From Haematococcus lacustris (lineage: Eukaryota; Chlorophyta; Chlorophyceae; Chlamydomonadales; Haematococcaceae): a stretch of 64,000 nucleotides of DNA. The stretch spans positions 6,119,620 to 6,183,619 of the forward strand of contig JASKMD010000020.1 in the NCBI GenBank assembly GCA_030144725.1, given 5' to 3'. This document shows, in pieces, positions 22,601 through 45,907 of this stretch (its first letter is position 1; the number at the start of each line of letters is the position of its first letter). The notes beneath the pieces are model-generated. The model had not been told where the DNA came from. It ran no database searches and was given only the letters and a program-made list of their open reading frames with translations. The position numbers and the translations under genes were made by a program.

Positions 22601-25600
22601 TGCCACCCCCTGCCGCCCCCTGCCGCCCCCTGCCGCCCCCTGCCGCCCCCTGCCGCCCCCTGCCGCCCCCTGCCGCCCCCTGCCGCCCCCTGCCGCCCCC
22701 TGCCGCCCCCTGCCACCCCCTGCCACCCCCTGCCACCCCCTGCCACCCCCTGCCACCCCCTGCCACCCCCTGCCGCCCCCTGCCGCCCCCTACTCCCCCT
22801 ACTCCCCCTGCCACCCCCTGCCACCCCCTGCCACCCCCTGCCACCCCCTGCCACCCCCTGCCGCCCCCTGCCGCCCCCTGCCGCCCCCTGCCGCCCCCTG
22901 CCGCCCCCTGCCACCCCCTGCCACCCCCTGCCACCCCCTGCCGCCCCCTGCCACCCCCTGCCACCCCCTGCCGCCCCCTGCCGCCCCCTACTCCCCCTAC
23001 TCCCCCTGCCACCCCCTGCCACCCCCTGCCACCCCCTGCCACCCCCTGCCACCCCCTGCCGCCCCCTGCCGCCCCCTGCCACCCCCTGCCACCCCCTGCC
23101 ACCCCCTGCCGCCCCCTGCCACCCCCTGCCACCCCCTGCCGCCCCCTGCCGCCCCCTGCCGCCCCCTGCCGCCCCCTGCCGCCCCCTGCCGCCCCCTGCC
23201 GCCCCCTGCCGCCCCCTGCCGCCCCCTGCCGCCCCCTGCCGCCCCCTGCCACCCCCTGCCACCCCCTGCCACCCCCTGCCACCCCCTGCCACCCCCTGCC
23301 GCCCCCTGCCGCCCCCTACTCCCCCTACTCCCCCTGCCACCCCCTGCCACCCCCTGCCACCCCCTGCCACCCCCTGCCACCCCCTGCCGCCCTCTGCCGC
23401 CCCCTGCCGCCCCCTGCCGCCCCCTGCCGCCCCCTGCCGCCCCCTGCCACCCCCTGCCACCCCCTGCCGCCCCCTGCCACCCCCTGCCACCCCCTGCCGC
23501 CCCCTGCCGCCCCCTACTCCCCCTACTCCCCCTGCCACCCCCTGCCACCCCCTGCCACCCCCTGCCACCCCCTGCCACCCCCTGCCGCCCCCTGCCGCCC
23601 CCTACTCCCCCTACTCCCCCTGCCACCCCCTGCCACCCCCTGCCACCCCCTGCCACCCCCTGCCACCCCCTGCCACCCCCTGCCACCCCCTGCCGCCCCC
23701 TGCCGCCCCCTACTCCCCCTACTCCCCCTGCCACCCCCTGCCACCCCCTGCCACCCCCTGCCACCCCCTGCCGCCCCCTGCCGCCCCCTGCCGCCCCCTG
23801 CCACCCCCTGCCGCCCCCTGCCGCCCCCTGCCGCCCCCTGCCGCCCCCTGCCACCCCCTGCCGCCCCCTGCCGCCCCCTGCCACCCCCTGCCACCCCCTG
23901 CCACCCCCTGCCGCCCCCTGCCACCCCCTGCCACCCCCTGCCGCCCCCTGCCGCCCCCTGCCGCCCCCTGCCGCCCCCTGCCGCCCCCTGCCGCCCCCTG
24001 CCGCCCCCTGCCGCCCCCTGCCGCCCCCTGCCGCCCCCTGCCACCCCCTGCCACCCCCTGCCACCCCCTGCCACCCCCTGCCACCCCCTGCCACCCCCTG
24101 CCGCCCCCTGCCGCCCCCTACTCCCCCTACTCCCCCTGCCACCCCCTGCCACCCCCTGCCACCCCCTGCCACCCCCTGCCACCCCCTGCCGCCCCCTGCC
24201 GCCCCCTGCCGCCCCCTGCCGCCCCCTGCCGCCCCCTGCCGCCCCCTGCCGCCCCCTGCCGCCCCCTGCCGCCCCCTGCCGCCCCCTGCCACCCCCTGCC
24301 GCCCCCTGCCGCCCCCTGCCACCCCCTGCCACCCCCTGCCACCCCCTGCCACCCCCTGCCACCCCCTGCCACCCCCTGCCGCCCCCTGCCGCCCCCTACT
24401 CCCCCTACTCCCCCTGCCACCCCCTGCCACCCCCTGCCAACCCCTGCCACCTCCTGCCACCCCCTGCCGCCCCCTGCCGCCCCCTGCCACCCCCTGCCAC
24501 CCCCTGCCACCCCCTGCCGCCCCCTGCCACCCCCTGCCACCCCCTGCCGCCCCCTGCCGCCCCCTGCCGCCCCCTGCCGCCCCCTGCCGCCCCCTGCCGC
24601 CCCCTGCCGCCCCCTGCCGCCCCCTGCCGCCCCCTGCCGCCCCCTGCCACCCCCTGCCACCCCCTGCCACCCCCTGCCACCCCCTGCCACCCCCTGCCAC
24701 CCCCTGCCGCCCCCTGCCGCCCCCTACTCCCCCTACTCCCCCTGCCACCCCCTGCCACCCCCTGCCACCCCCTGCCACCCCCTGCCACCCCCTGCCGCCC
24801 CCTGCCGCCCCCTGCCGCCCCCTGCCGCCCCCTGCCGCCCCCTGCCACCCCCTGCCGCCCCCTGCCGCCCCCTGCCACCCCCTGCCACCCCCTGCCACCC
24901 CCTGCCACCCCCTGCCACCCCCTGCCACCCCCTGCCGCCCCCTGCCGCCCCCTACTCCCCCTACTCCCCCTGCCACCCCCTGCCACCCCCTGCCACCCCC
25001 TGCCACCCCCTGCCGCCCCCTGCCGCCCCCTGCCACCCCCTGCCACCCCCTGCCACCCCCTGCCGCCCCCTGCCGCCCCCTACTCCCCCTACTCCCCCTG
25101 CCACCCCCTGCCACCCCCTGCCACCCCCTGCCACCCCCTGCCGCCCCCTGCCGCCCCCTACTCCCCCTACTCCCCCTGCCACCCCCTGCCACCCCCTGCC
25201 ACCCCCTGCCACCCCCTGCCGCCCCCTGCCGCCCCCTGCCGCCCCCTGCCGCCCCCTGCCGCCCCCTGCCGCCCCCTGCCACCCCCTGCCACCCCCTGCC
25301 ACCCCCTGCCACCCCCTGCCACCCCCTGCCACCCCCTGCCGCCCCCTGCCGCCCCCTACTCCCCCTACTCCCCCTGCCACCCCCTGCCACCCCCTGCCAC
25401 CCCCTGCCACCCCCTGCCACCCCCTGCCGCCCCCTGCCGCCCCCTGCCGCCCCCTGCCGCCCCCTGCCGCCCCCTGCCGCCCCCTGCCACCCCCTGCCAC
25501 CCCCTGCCACCCCCTGCCACCCCCTGCCACCCCCTGCCACCCCCTGCCGCCCCCTGCCGCCCCCTACTCCCCCTACTCCCCCTGCCACCCCCTGCCACCC

Positions 25601-28462
25601 CTGCCACCCCCTGCCACCCCCTGCCACCCCCTGCCGCCCCCTGCCGCCCCCTGCCACCCCCTGCCACCCCCTGCCACCCCCTGCCGCCCCCTGCCACCCC
25701 CTGCCACCCCCTGCCGCCCCCTGCCGCCCCCTGCCGCCCCCTGCCGCCCCCTGCCGCCCCCTGCCGCCCCCTGCCGCCCCCTGCCGCCCCCTGCCACCCC
25801 CTGCCACCCCCTGCCACCCCCTGCCACCCCCTGCCACCCCCTGCCACCCCCTGCCGCCCCCTGCCGCCCCCTACTCCCCCTACTCCCCCTGCCACCCCCT
25901 GCCACCCCCTGCCACCCCCTGCCACCCCCTGCCACCCCCTGCCACCCCCTGCCGCCCCCTGCCGCCCCCTACTCCCCCTACTCCCCCTGCCACCCCCTGC
26001 CACCCCCTGCCACCCCCTGCCACCCCCTGCCACCCCCTGCCGCCCCCTGCCGCCCCCTGCCACCCCCTGCCACCCCCTGCCACCCCCTGCCGCCCCCTGC
26101 CACCCCCTGCCACCCCCTGCCGCCCCCTGCCGCCCCCTGCCGCCCCCTGCCGCCCCCTGCCGCCCCCTGCCGCCCCCTGCCGCCCCCTGCCGCCCCCTGC
26201 CGCCCCCTGCCGCCCCCTGCCACCCCCTGCCGCCCCCTGCCACCCCCTGCCGCCCCCTGCCGCCCCCTGCCGCCCCCTGCCGCCCCCTGCCGCCCCTGCC
26301 GCCCCCTGCCGCCCCCTGCCGCCCCCTGCCGCCCCCTGCCGCCCCCTGCCACCCCCTGCCGCCCCCTGCCGCCCCCTGCCGCCCCCTGCCACCCCCTGCC
26401 GCCCCCTGCCGCCCCCTGCCGCCCCCTGCCGCCCCCTGCCGCCCCCTGCCGCCCCCTGCCACCCCCTGCCGCCCCCTGCCGCCCCCTGCCGCCCCCTGCC
26501 GCCCCCTGCCACCCCCTGCCACCCCCTGCCACCCCCTGCCACCCCCTGCCACCCCCTGCCGCCCCCTGCCGCCCCCTACTCCCCCTACTCCCCCTGCCAC
26601 CCCCTGCCACCCCCTGCCACCCCCTGCCACCCCCTGCCACCCCCTGCCGCCCCCTGCCGCCCCCTGCCGCCCCCTGCCGCCCCCTGCCGCCCCCTGCCGC
26701 CCCCTGCCGCCCCCTGCCGCCCCCTGCCGCCCCCTGCCGCCCCCTGCCACCCCCTGCCGCCCCCTGCCACCCCCTGCCGCCCCCTGCCACCCCCTGCCGC
26801 CCCCTGCCCCCCCTGCCACCCCCTGCCACCCCCTGCCGCCCCCTGCCGCCCCCTGCCGCCCCCTACTCCCCCTACTCCCCCTACTCCCCCTGCCACCCCC
26901 TGCCACCCCCTGCCACCCCCTGCCACCCCCTGCCACCCCCTGCCGCCCCCTGCCGCCCCCTGCCGCCCCCTGCCGCCCCCTGCCGCCCCCTGCCGCCCCC
27001 TGCCGCCCCCTGCCACCCCCTGCCGCCCCCTGCCACCCCCTGCCGCCCCCTGCCGCCCCCTGCCGCCCCCTGCCGCCCCCTGCCGCCCCCTGCCGCCCCC
27101 TGCCGCCCCCTGCCGCCCCCTGCCGCCCCCTGCCACCCCCTGCCGCCCCCTGCCGCCCCCTGCCGCCCCCTGCCACCCCCTGCCGCCCCCTGCCGCCCCC
27201 TGCCGCCCCCTGCCGCCCCCTGCCGCCCCCTGCCGCCCCCTGCCGCCCCCTACTCCCCCTACTCCCCCTGCCACCCCCTGCCACCCCCTGCCACCCCCTG
27301 CCACCCCCTGCCACCCCCTGCCGCCCCCTGCCGCCCCCTGCCGCCCCCTGCCACCCCCTGCCGCCCCCTGCCACCCCCTGCCGCCCCCTGCCACCCCCTG
27401 CCGCCCCCTGCCACCCCCTGCCACCCCCTGCCACCCCCTGCCACCCCCTGCCACCCCCTGCCGCCCCCTGCCGCCCCCTACTCCCCCTACTCCCCCTGCC
27501 ACCCCCTTCCACCCCCTGCCACCCCCTGCCACCCCCTGCCACCCCCTGCCGCCCCCTGCCGCCCCCTGCCGCCCCCTGCCGCCCCCTGCCGCCCCCTGCC
27601 GCCCCCTGCCGCCCCCTGCCGCCCCCTGCCGCCCCCTGCCGCCCCCTGCCACCCCCTGCCGCCCCCTGCCACCCCCTGCCGCCCCCTGCCACCCCCTGCC
27701 ACCCCCTGCCGCCCCCTGCCACCCCCTGCCGCCCCCTGCCACCCCCTGCCGCCCCCTGCCGCCCCCTGCCGCCCCCTGCCGCCCCCTGCCGCCCCCTGCC
27801 GCCCCCTACTCCCCCTACTCCCCCTGCCACCCCCTGCCACCCCCTGCCACCCCCTGCCGCCCCCTGCCACCCCCTGCCGCCCCCTGCCGCCCCCTGCCGC
27901 CCCCTGCCGCCCCCTGCCACCCCCTGCCGCCCCCTGCCGCCCCCTGCCGCCCCCTGCCGCCCCCTGCCACCCCCTGCCGCCCCCTGCCGCCCCCTGCCGC
28001 CCCCTGCCGCCCCCTGCCGCCCCTGCCCCCTGTATCTCACAGCTCTCCCCCGACAGGAACAGTTGTCGCTCCGCTAGGTGAGGGAAGCGGGCCATGAAGG
28101 CCAGCAGGAACTGCCGCATGTCACGCGCGGCCCGGGCGTCACCTGCACACCACACCGCCTGCCGTCACCGCCAATATCACAACCACCAGCACCAGCACCA
28201 GCAGCATCATCAGCATCGTCAGCACCACCATGACAGTCATCACAACCATCATCACCACCACAACCACTCAGTGCTGCAGTGCTGCCTCCTACACAGCTTG
28301 CAGTCCTGGCCATTGCCCTGACCCTACTCTCGGCCTTGACTCACACAGAGCCTGCCCTGACCCTCTGACCCTGAATGGCTGCTGCCGGCACTGCAGCCAT
28401 TGCTCCTGCCTCGCTGCTGCTCCTGGCCCCGCTGCCCCTGCTGCTACTGCTGCTGCTGCTGG

Positions 28463-28508
<46 letters not shown>

Positions 28509-30227
28509 CTGTTGCCACCATCGCCACTGTTGCCACAGCCCCACTCACCCACAACCGCATCCTGAGGAGTGAGGGAGTATGAGAAGCCCACAAAGGCAGG
28601 GCTCTCCACAAACACCACATGGGCAGCATGGTGCCATGCGTGCGGGTTAGCCTGCACGGCACAAGGACCCCACCTGCCCATTGTGGGTCTGCCTTGCTTG
28701 GCAACACTTGTCTTGTTGGGTGCAGGCGCCTGTAGAACACCCGGTGCCCTAGATACCCTTATGGCAGAGGGACCCATGGGTTAGGAATGCCTGAGTCGAA
28801 TCATAGTGGCATGGTGTGGCGCATTCTAGTGACGGAGCAGGATGCTGCATAGAACATACTTTGTGGTGGTGATAGTGATGGTGGTGGTAATGGTGGTGAT
28901 GGCGGTGGTGGTGGTGGTAACATTAGAGGTGGTGATGTGATGGAAGGGATGATGGCAGTGGTTACTGGATATATCCTGGTAATCAGTGGAGACTGCTGCT
29001 GGCAAACAGGGAAGTGTATAGCTGCCTGTAGTGGCCCTAATGTGCCTGGCTGCAGGTTTGTGTGGCTGCAGTTCTGTTGTGTCTGGCTGCAGGTCTGTTG
29101 GTTTGCATGCTAATGATGCTGGCAGTGTGACATGCATGCTGATGCTGGTGGTAGTGGTGGTGATGGTGGTGGTGGTGGTGGTGGTGGTGGCTGCTGCCTG
29201 GTGACAGCTGCAGCTGCCCTGGTGGCCCCAGGCGGCGTCTTGCCTTGAGCTGCTGAGCGCCAGGCAGTGGCATAAAGGGACCCAGCTCTGACAGGAAGCC
29301 GCCGCCCAGGGAGGAGCAGCCTGGGCCCCTGGGCAGGCCAGGGCAGGGAAGGCCGGGGTGAGATCGGGGCAGGGCAGAGGTCGAACAGAAGGGAGGACAA
29401 GGACAAGCTGGAGGGCCAGGTGAGGAGGAGGGCCACCTAGCCACATAGACATAGGCATACCAGTGTATTTTTTTGGTTTGCCCTGATGCATGATTCATAG
29501 CCCAAAGGGACATGGCCCAGGCTCACACCCTTGAAATTGTGTGAGCGTCCCAGGGCTGGGCCACCATGTCTGAAACTGTATGGCAGCCTCACTGATGAGC
29601 GCCAGGGTCATGCTCTGAAGACAGGGAAGCCATGAGTGCAGCTGGGGGCAGCGGTGTGACTGAGGTGCTTGAGGGCCCGGGTGGATGGGGACCAGGTAAG
29701 AGGTTGGGGGGCAGGCATAGCAGGCAGGCAGGCAGGCAGGGAGCCCCTCAGACCTACGTGGGTCGATGCTGTGGCTGTGCAGAGCCCTGACTGACCCATT
29801 GAGCCACAGCAATAGTGGAGCATCGCTGGGTGCCTGGCTGGAGGCTGAAGCCAGCACGTAGAACAGGTTGCGCCCAGCACCCTCGTCCACGTTGATGTAC
29901 CTGATAGTGAACAGTTGCTGACACCAGGTGTCACGCTGACAAGGGTGCAGGTGGCTGGGCTGGGTGTGTGGTTGTGGAGCGGACACGGCAGGAGAGGTTG
30001 GACTGGACAGAGCTTGCTTGTCCGCGATGCTTGCTCTACTCCACCATCCTACCCTGCAAACAACGGGGCTTCGAGGGGCGCACTCCACCCGGGAAGTTCC
30101 CCAACTTTGTCGTGTAGAGCTTCGGCGGTATAATCTACTGTGTGCGAGGAGCTTTGGGCTTGATCGCGTGGGCGCGAATGACCACGGTCAAAGCAAGCAG
30201 TAGCACACATCGCGTCCCCAAAGCCAT
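13655..30227 (-). CDS. Serine carboxypeptidase (peptidase family S10), 17 exons
   Basis: Minus-strand exons: 30227-30053, 29900-29796, 29328-29244, 28651-28549, 28142-28041, 20158-20115, 19924-19822, 19376-19290, 19124-19021, 18743-18650, 16499-16421, 15854-15794, 15626-15560, 15241-15180, 14844-14746, 14197-13925, 13723-13655. All internal joins keep phase, giving about 570 residues. Family motifs come in order: signal peptide MALGTRCVLLLALTVV, DKVGELPGW, LFAGYINVDEGAGRNLFY, LLLWLNGGPGCSS, FVESPAFVGFSYS, LFLSGESYAGHYIPG (Ser about 190), AVGNAWTD, FWWSHALVSD, YDPC, LVYSGDVDGIVPV (Asp about 417), VGTRRWV, FTFATVRGAGHMVP (His about 547), and ALHLITSFLTG at the end. The triad and oxyanion motifs are intact. 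S10 enzymes remove C-terminal residues in vacuole or secretory pathway. Two oddities: exon 1 needs one extra base between signal peptide and DKVGELPG, and intron 3 uses a GC donor. Confidence 0.9.
14850..15165. repeat. (GGTCAG)n hexamer satellite in carboxypeptidase intron 14
   Basis: About 52 units of GGTCAG with blocks of GGCCAG and three terminal GGTCGG units, i.e. CTGACC on the gene's sense strand. It lies between the exon carrying the catalytic aspartate and the exon starting VGTRRWV. It stays open in several frames only because the unit is six bases without stops. Confidence 0.95.
15857..16218. repeat. (CAGCAGCAGTGG)n satellite in carboxypeptidase intron 11
   Basis: About 29 units, mostly 12 bp, with some 15-bp variants having one more CAG. 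It begins three bases from the acceptor of exon 12 on the minus strand, so the gene's acceptor is preceded by CCACTGCTGCTG repeats acting as a polypyrimidine-like tract. Confidence 0.95.
16985..17620 (+). mobile_element. Repeat family T, copy 2, inside carboxypeptidase intron 10
   Basis: Homologous to 13480-13195 and 10332-10010 read in reverse, here joined with only about 170 bp between. The frame starts near VKRFLTCVDGVAMDRFVVR and includes an AT-hook-like GPGRPRK, then Ser/Ala-rich sequence. It ends without a recognisable transposase domain. It is inserted antisense to the carboxypeptidase gene, between the exon for IYHIYADMC and the exon for YDPC. Confidence 0.6.
18762..18820. repeat. Short minisatellite (GGTAGGGGGGTAGAGCTG) in carboxypeptidase intron 9
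   Basis: Three copies of an 18-bp unit. The surrounding intron also repeats a block of about 20 bp (gcagggggtgtcaaggggct) twice at 18817-18838 and 18881-18902. Confidence 0.8.
20287..28030. repeat. 7.7-kb 10-bp satellite in carboxypeptidase intron 5
   Basis: About 770 tandem units of CCCCTGCCAC or CCCCTGCCGC, punctuated about 30 times by a paired CCCCTACTC motif. It fills intron 5 (28040-20159, 7882 nt), which splits the tyrosine codon of the catalytic GESY motif. On the gene's sense strand every unit carries a run of four or five G separated by TGGCA. The array has higher-order structure (see findings). Very long open frames on both strands are by-products of a stop-free 10-bp unit. Confidence 0.97.
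28447..28508. repeat. (CTG)n trinucleotide tract in carboxypeptidase intron 4
   Basis: About 20 CTG units with one interruption. It lies between the exons ending LTPQDAVV and beginning GDARAARDM. On the sense strand this is CAG. Confidence 0.9.
28870..29195. repeat. GTG/TGGTGA-rich simple sequence in carboxypeptidase intron 3
   Basis: Two tracts of imperfect GTG repeats (about 28861-28940 and 29147-29190) flank unremarkable sequence. On the sense strand they are CAC-rich. Confidence 0.8.
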
Positions 30228-30704
30228 AGCGTGGGTACCTTGTGATGTGTGTGCAACGAAGGACTAGCAAACAAAAATATGGCCAAGATGTGATGACGAG
30301 GCGGTGGGCCCATGGGCCATGACACAACTCGTTGCTGGTCTTGTATGCTCCTGGAATGAGTGCAGCATGTTATTTGTCCTGACCGGGTTCGCCTGAATGA
30401 TTAGGAGAAGGTTCAGGTGGGCAAGCTCGTTTGATGAGTTCAGGGTGGGCTGCACCTTCGTGCTCTTGAACGTCTCCATGAAACGAAAAGATGCGAGACT
30501 GATCTCGCTATTCCTATGTCAACATGCACAAGCATCCATATTCCTGGCTCCATGGCAGCCGATGCAAGCTGGAATGCTGAAGCGTGACTCTGCCCATGAA
30601 CCTGCTGCTAAACATTTCTCCTTAGAACACGGTTTTGCGTATGTACGCTTTTAATGTCTATTGATCAGCTAGTTTGAGACGAAGCGCTGCGAGCTGGGAC
30701 GGTG
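30228..30704. promoter_or_regulatory. Bidirectional intergenic region between carboxypeptidase and E2 genes
   Basis: About 480 bp separate the start codon of the minus-strand carboxypeptidase from the ATG of the plus-strand E2 gene. No other gene or transposon is recognisable in it, so both promoters must lie here or within the 5' ends. It is less GC-rich than the flanks. No TATA box was identified with confidence. Confidence 0.55.
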
Positions 30705-43630
<12,926 letters not shown>

Positions 43631-44149
43631 CTGGGTGGCGTGTGATGCTTGAACCTGAGTATCTACGTCACAAGGCGGAACGGACTGTAGGCTTGGCGGA
43701 GTCGTTGGCTTACTGCAACCAGATGCTTTTGTTTTGCGGCATGTCTTAAACAAAACAAAATGGCAAACATATACATTGGGGATACATGTGGAACAGGAGA
43801 GTGGTGCTGGTCGGTGCTCCCTTTGCAATTGAGGCCCAGCACCCAGCGGTAGCTCATATGATATAATATCAGTGATAACTGTGACAGGGTTGCTTGCATG
43901 GTGGCATAATGATTTGAATTGGGGCTATCAATGCCTGCAGTGTGGTTTGAGAACAGCAACAGTTCCTTAAAATTGCAGCGTGGTTTGAGAACAGCATATG
44001 GAAACCCTAGCACCACAGCAGCTTTACTCCGCACCCAACTGCTCTGCCCTGAAGCCCAGCTGCCTTGCACACCAACTGCCTGGTACGCGTTGCTCAGTGG
44101 CGGTGACAGACTTCTCCCCCCGGGAATCGAACCCGGCCCTAAATCTCAG
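43631..44149. other. 3' flank of the E2 gene, ending in a tRNA-like T-arm
   Basis: No gene is visible. At 44121-44136, CGGGAATCGAACCCGG read on the minus strand gives a T-arm with an exact RNA polymerase III B-box (GGTTCGATTCC, 44123-44133). It abuts the first transposon unit. A full tRNA cloverleaf cannot be drawn because the repeat begins at 44150. A truncated tRNA or a tRNA-derived SINE remnant is the likely explanation. Confidence 0.35.
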
Positions 44150-45127
44150 GGTCACCCCGGCCATTGGCCATGCCAATCCGTGCCAGGCCTGCGCATCGCA
44201 CCACGCCCTAGTGGAGGATAGCGAAGGCTATCGCGGTAACTCGCGCGCGCTAAAACTCGCGTTTTAGACTGAAGCCTTGTCCCAGTACACCGCCCGCCAT
44301 TCCCGCGGACTGTGAACATGGTCGCTCGCTGCAGCCTGGGGCTCAACGGGGTGCCACCGTACGTGGGTCGCAGGTCGAAGCGCAAGATTCCCTGGGTTGG
44401 GTCGGGACCCCTCATGGCCCGGGCCCTTCCTGACACCTGGCGCGAGACCTGCCTAACCTTCCCTCCAAGCAAGCAGAGCATATCACTAAGGTGTCAGCAG
44501 CACCGTGCGTGGACTTTAATTCGCTACCGTGCACTCTGCTGAAGCCTAGACCCCATCATTTCGGGGCTTCGTTCAAGTCCTTGAACTTTTCGGTCAGTGG
44601 TCCTTTCCGCGTACTTCCACCATTGTCTGATAGCTAAGCGAGTCTATATGTATTGTATAATGTCGGAGGCCGAGCTGTTACGGGAAAATAACGGTCGAGG
44701 CTGGGTCGAAAGTTGCAGTAAACGTCGAGGCGTAGCCGAGACGTTTACGCAGCTTGAGACCTGGCCGAGACTGTTATTTGGACGTGAACAGCGCTGGCCG
44801 AGACATTATGCGATATCCCTATACCTTACGGGCACACGATTTGGAGCCTCGCTGCTATTGCGGCTGTGCTCCACGCGTCGGAGACGACAGCAGAACCAGT
44901 GCGCATACCACGCTCTTTCTTGGTGGTTGTGCACTTTTGCTGTAAATGTCTGCGCTTTCCCCGTAAATGTGTGCAAGTCGTGCACTTTTTCAGTAAATGT
45001 CTGCACTTTTCCCGTAAATGTGTGCACTTTTCCTGTAATTGTTTGCAAGTCACCCCCTCTTCACTCTTTACTCTAGGACAAACTTCCATCCGCAGCCTCA
45101 CCCATACCAGCCTGCTCAACAGCTAAA

Positions 45128-45875
45128 ATGCCAGACAGCACCTACACCGTCAGCAGCAGCAGCATTGGCGACGAAGACAACCAGTGCGGCAGTGACAACG
45201 ACTTCGAGATACCAACATATAACCTTCTTCCGCCTCCGCTAGAGGTCGAAACAGCACGTTTGGCAGCTACGAGGCTCGACGGTGAGACGCGTTGACGGAC
45301 CTTAGCGTTGACCCCTTTTGACTTGCATCTTTTGACTAATAACACCACGTCTGTTGCGCAACAGGGTCCCCGGAGTTTAAAGTGGCTGGGCAGCCCAACA
45401 CCGCCGTTGCAGCTGTCGCAGGAGCTCGCTTGGCTGATGTTGATCGCGTGGCTGCGCCGCTTAAATCGGCCATTGCAGATGCGGCAACGGAGCCTCGGTC
45501 CAAGGTTGCCTTGCAACTATCTTATCGTCGTCCCTTGCAACTGTCTAATCGTGGACCGTAACCATTGTGTTGCACCGCCCCGCAGCGACTGCCGAGCAGC
45601 AAACGGCGCAAGTGGCAAACGAGGACACTGAGCAGGTCCTTGACAGGTTTCTTAAAGACACGGACATTGTGGACCTGACAATCCGCTGCAAGGCAGCGCC
45701 GGCAACCATGATCAAGAATAAGAGTCAGCTGAACACTAGCTACAGCATGTTGGAGTCTGTTCTAGACAGTGGTAAACTCCCCGATAAGCCCTCATGTTTT
45801 TCATTGGCATGCCTTGTCATGTCCTGCATTGCTATCCCGCCTTTGCCACCCTCATACTTTAGGTGGTGAACAAGC

Positions 45876-45907
<32 letters not shown>

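Noticed and set aside
20287..28030. CRISPR array
   Set aside because: There are no unique spacers, the repeat unit is 10 bp and contiguous, and the context is a eukaryotic intron.
20260..28097. Two plus-strand open frames of about 2600 codons and several minus-strand frames of 550-950 codons
   Set aside because: They are products of a 10-bp unit without stop codons, lie within a well-supported intron, and translate as monotonous Pro/His/Cys or Gly/Arg/Gln repeats on both strands.
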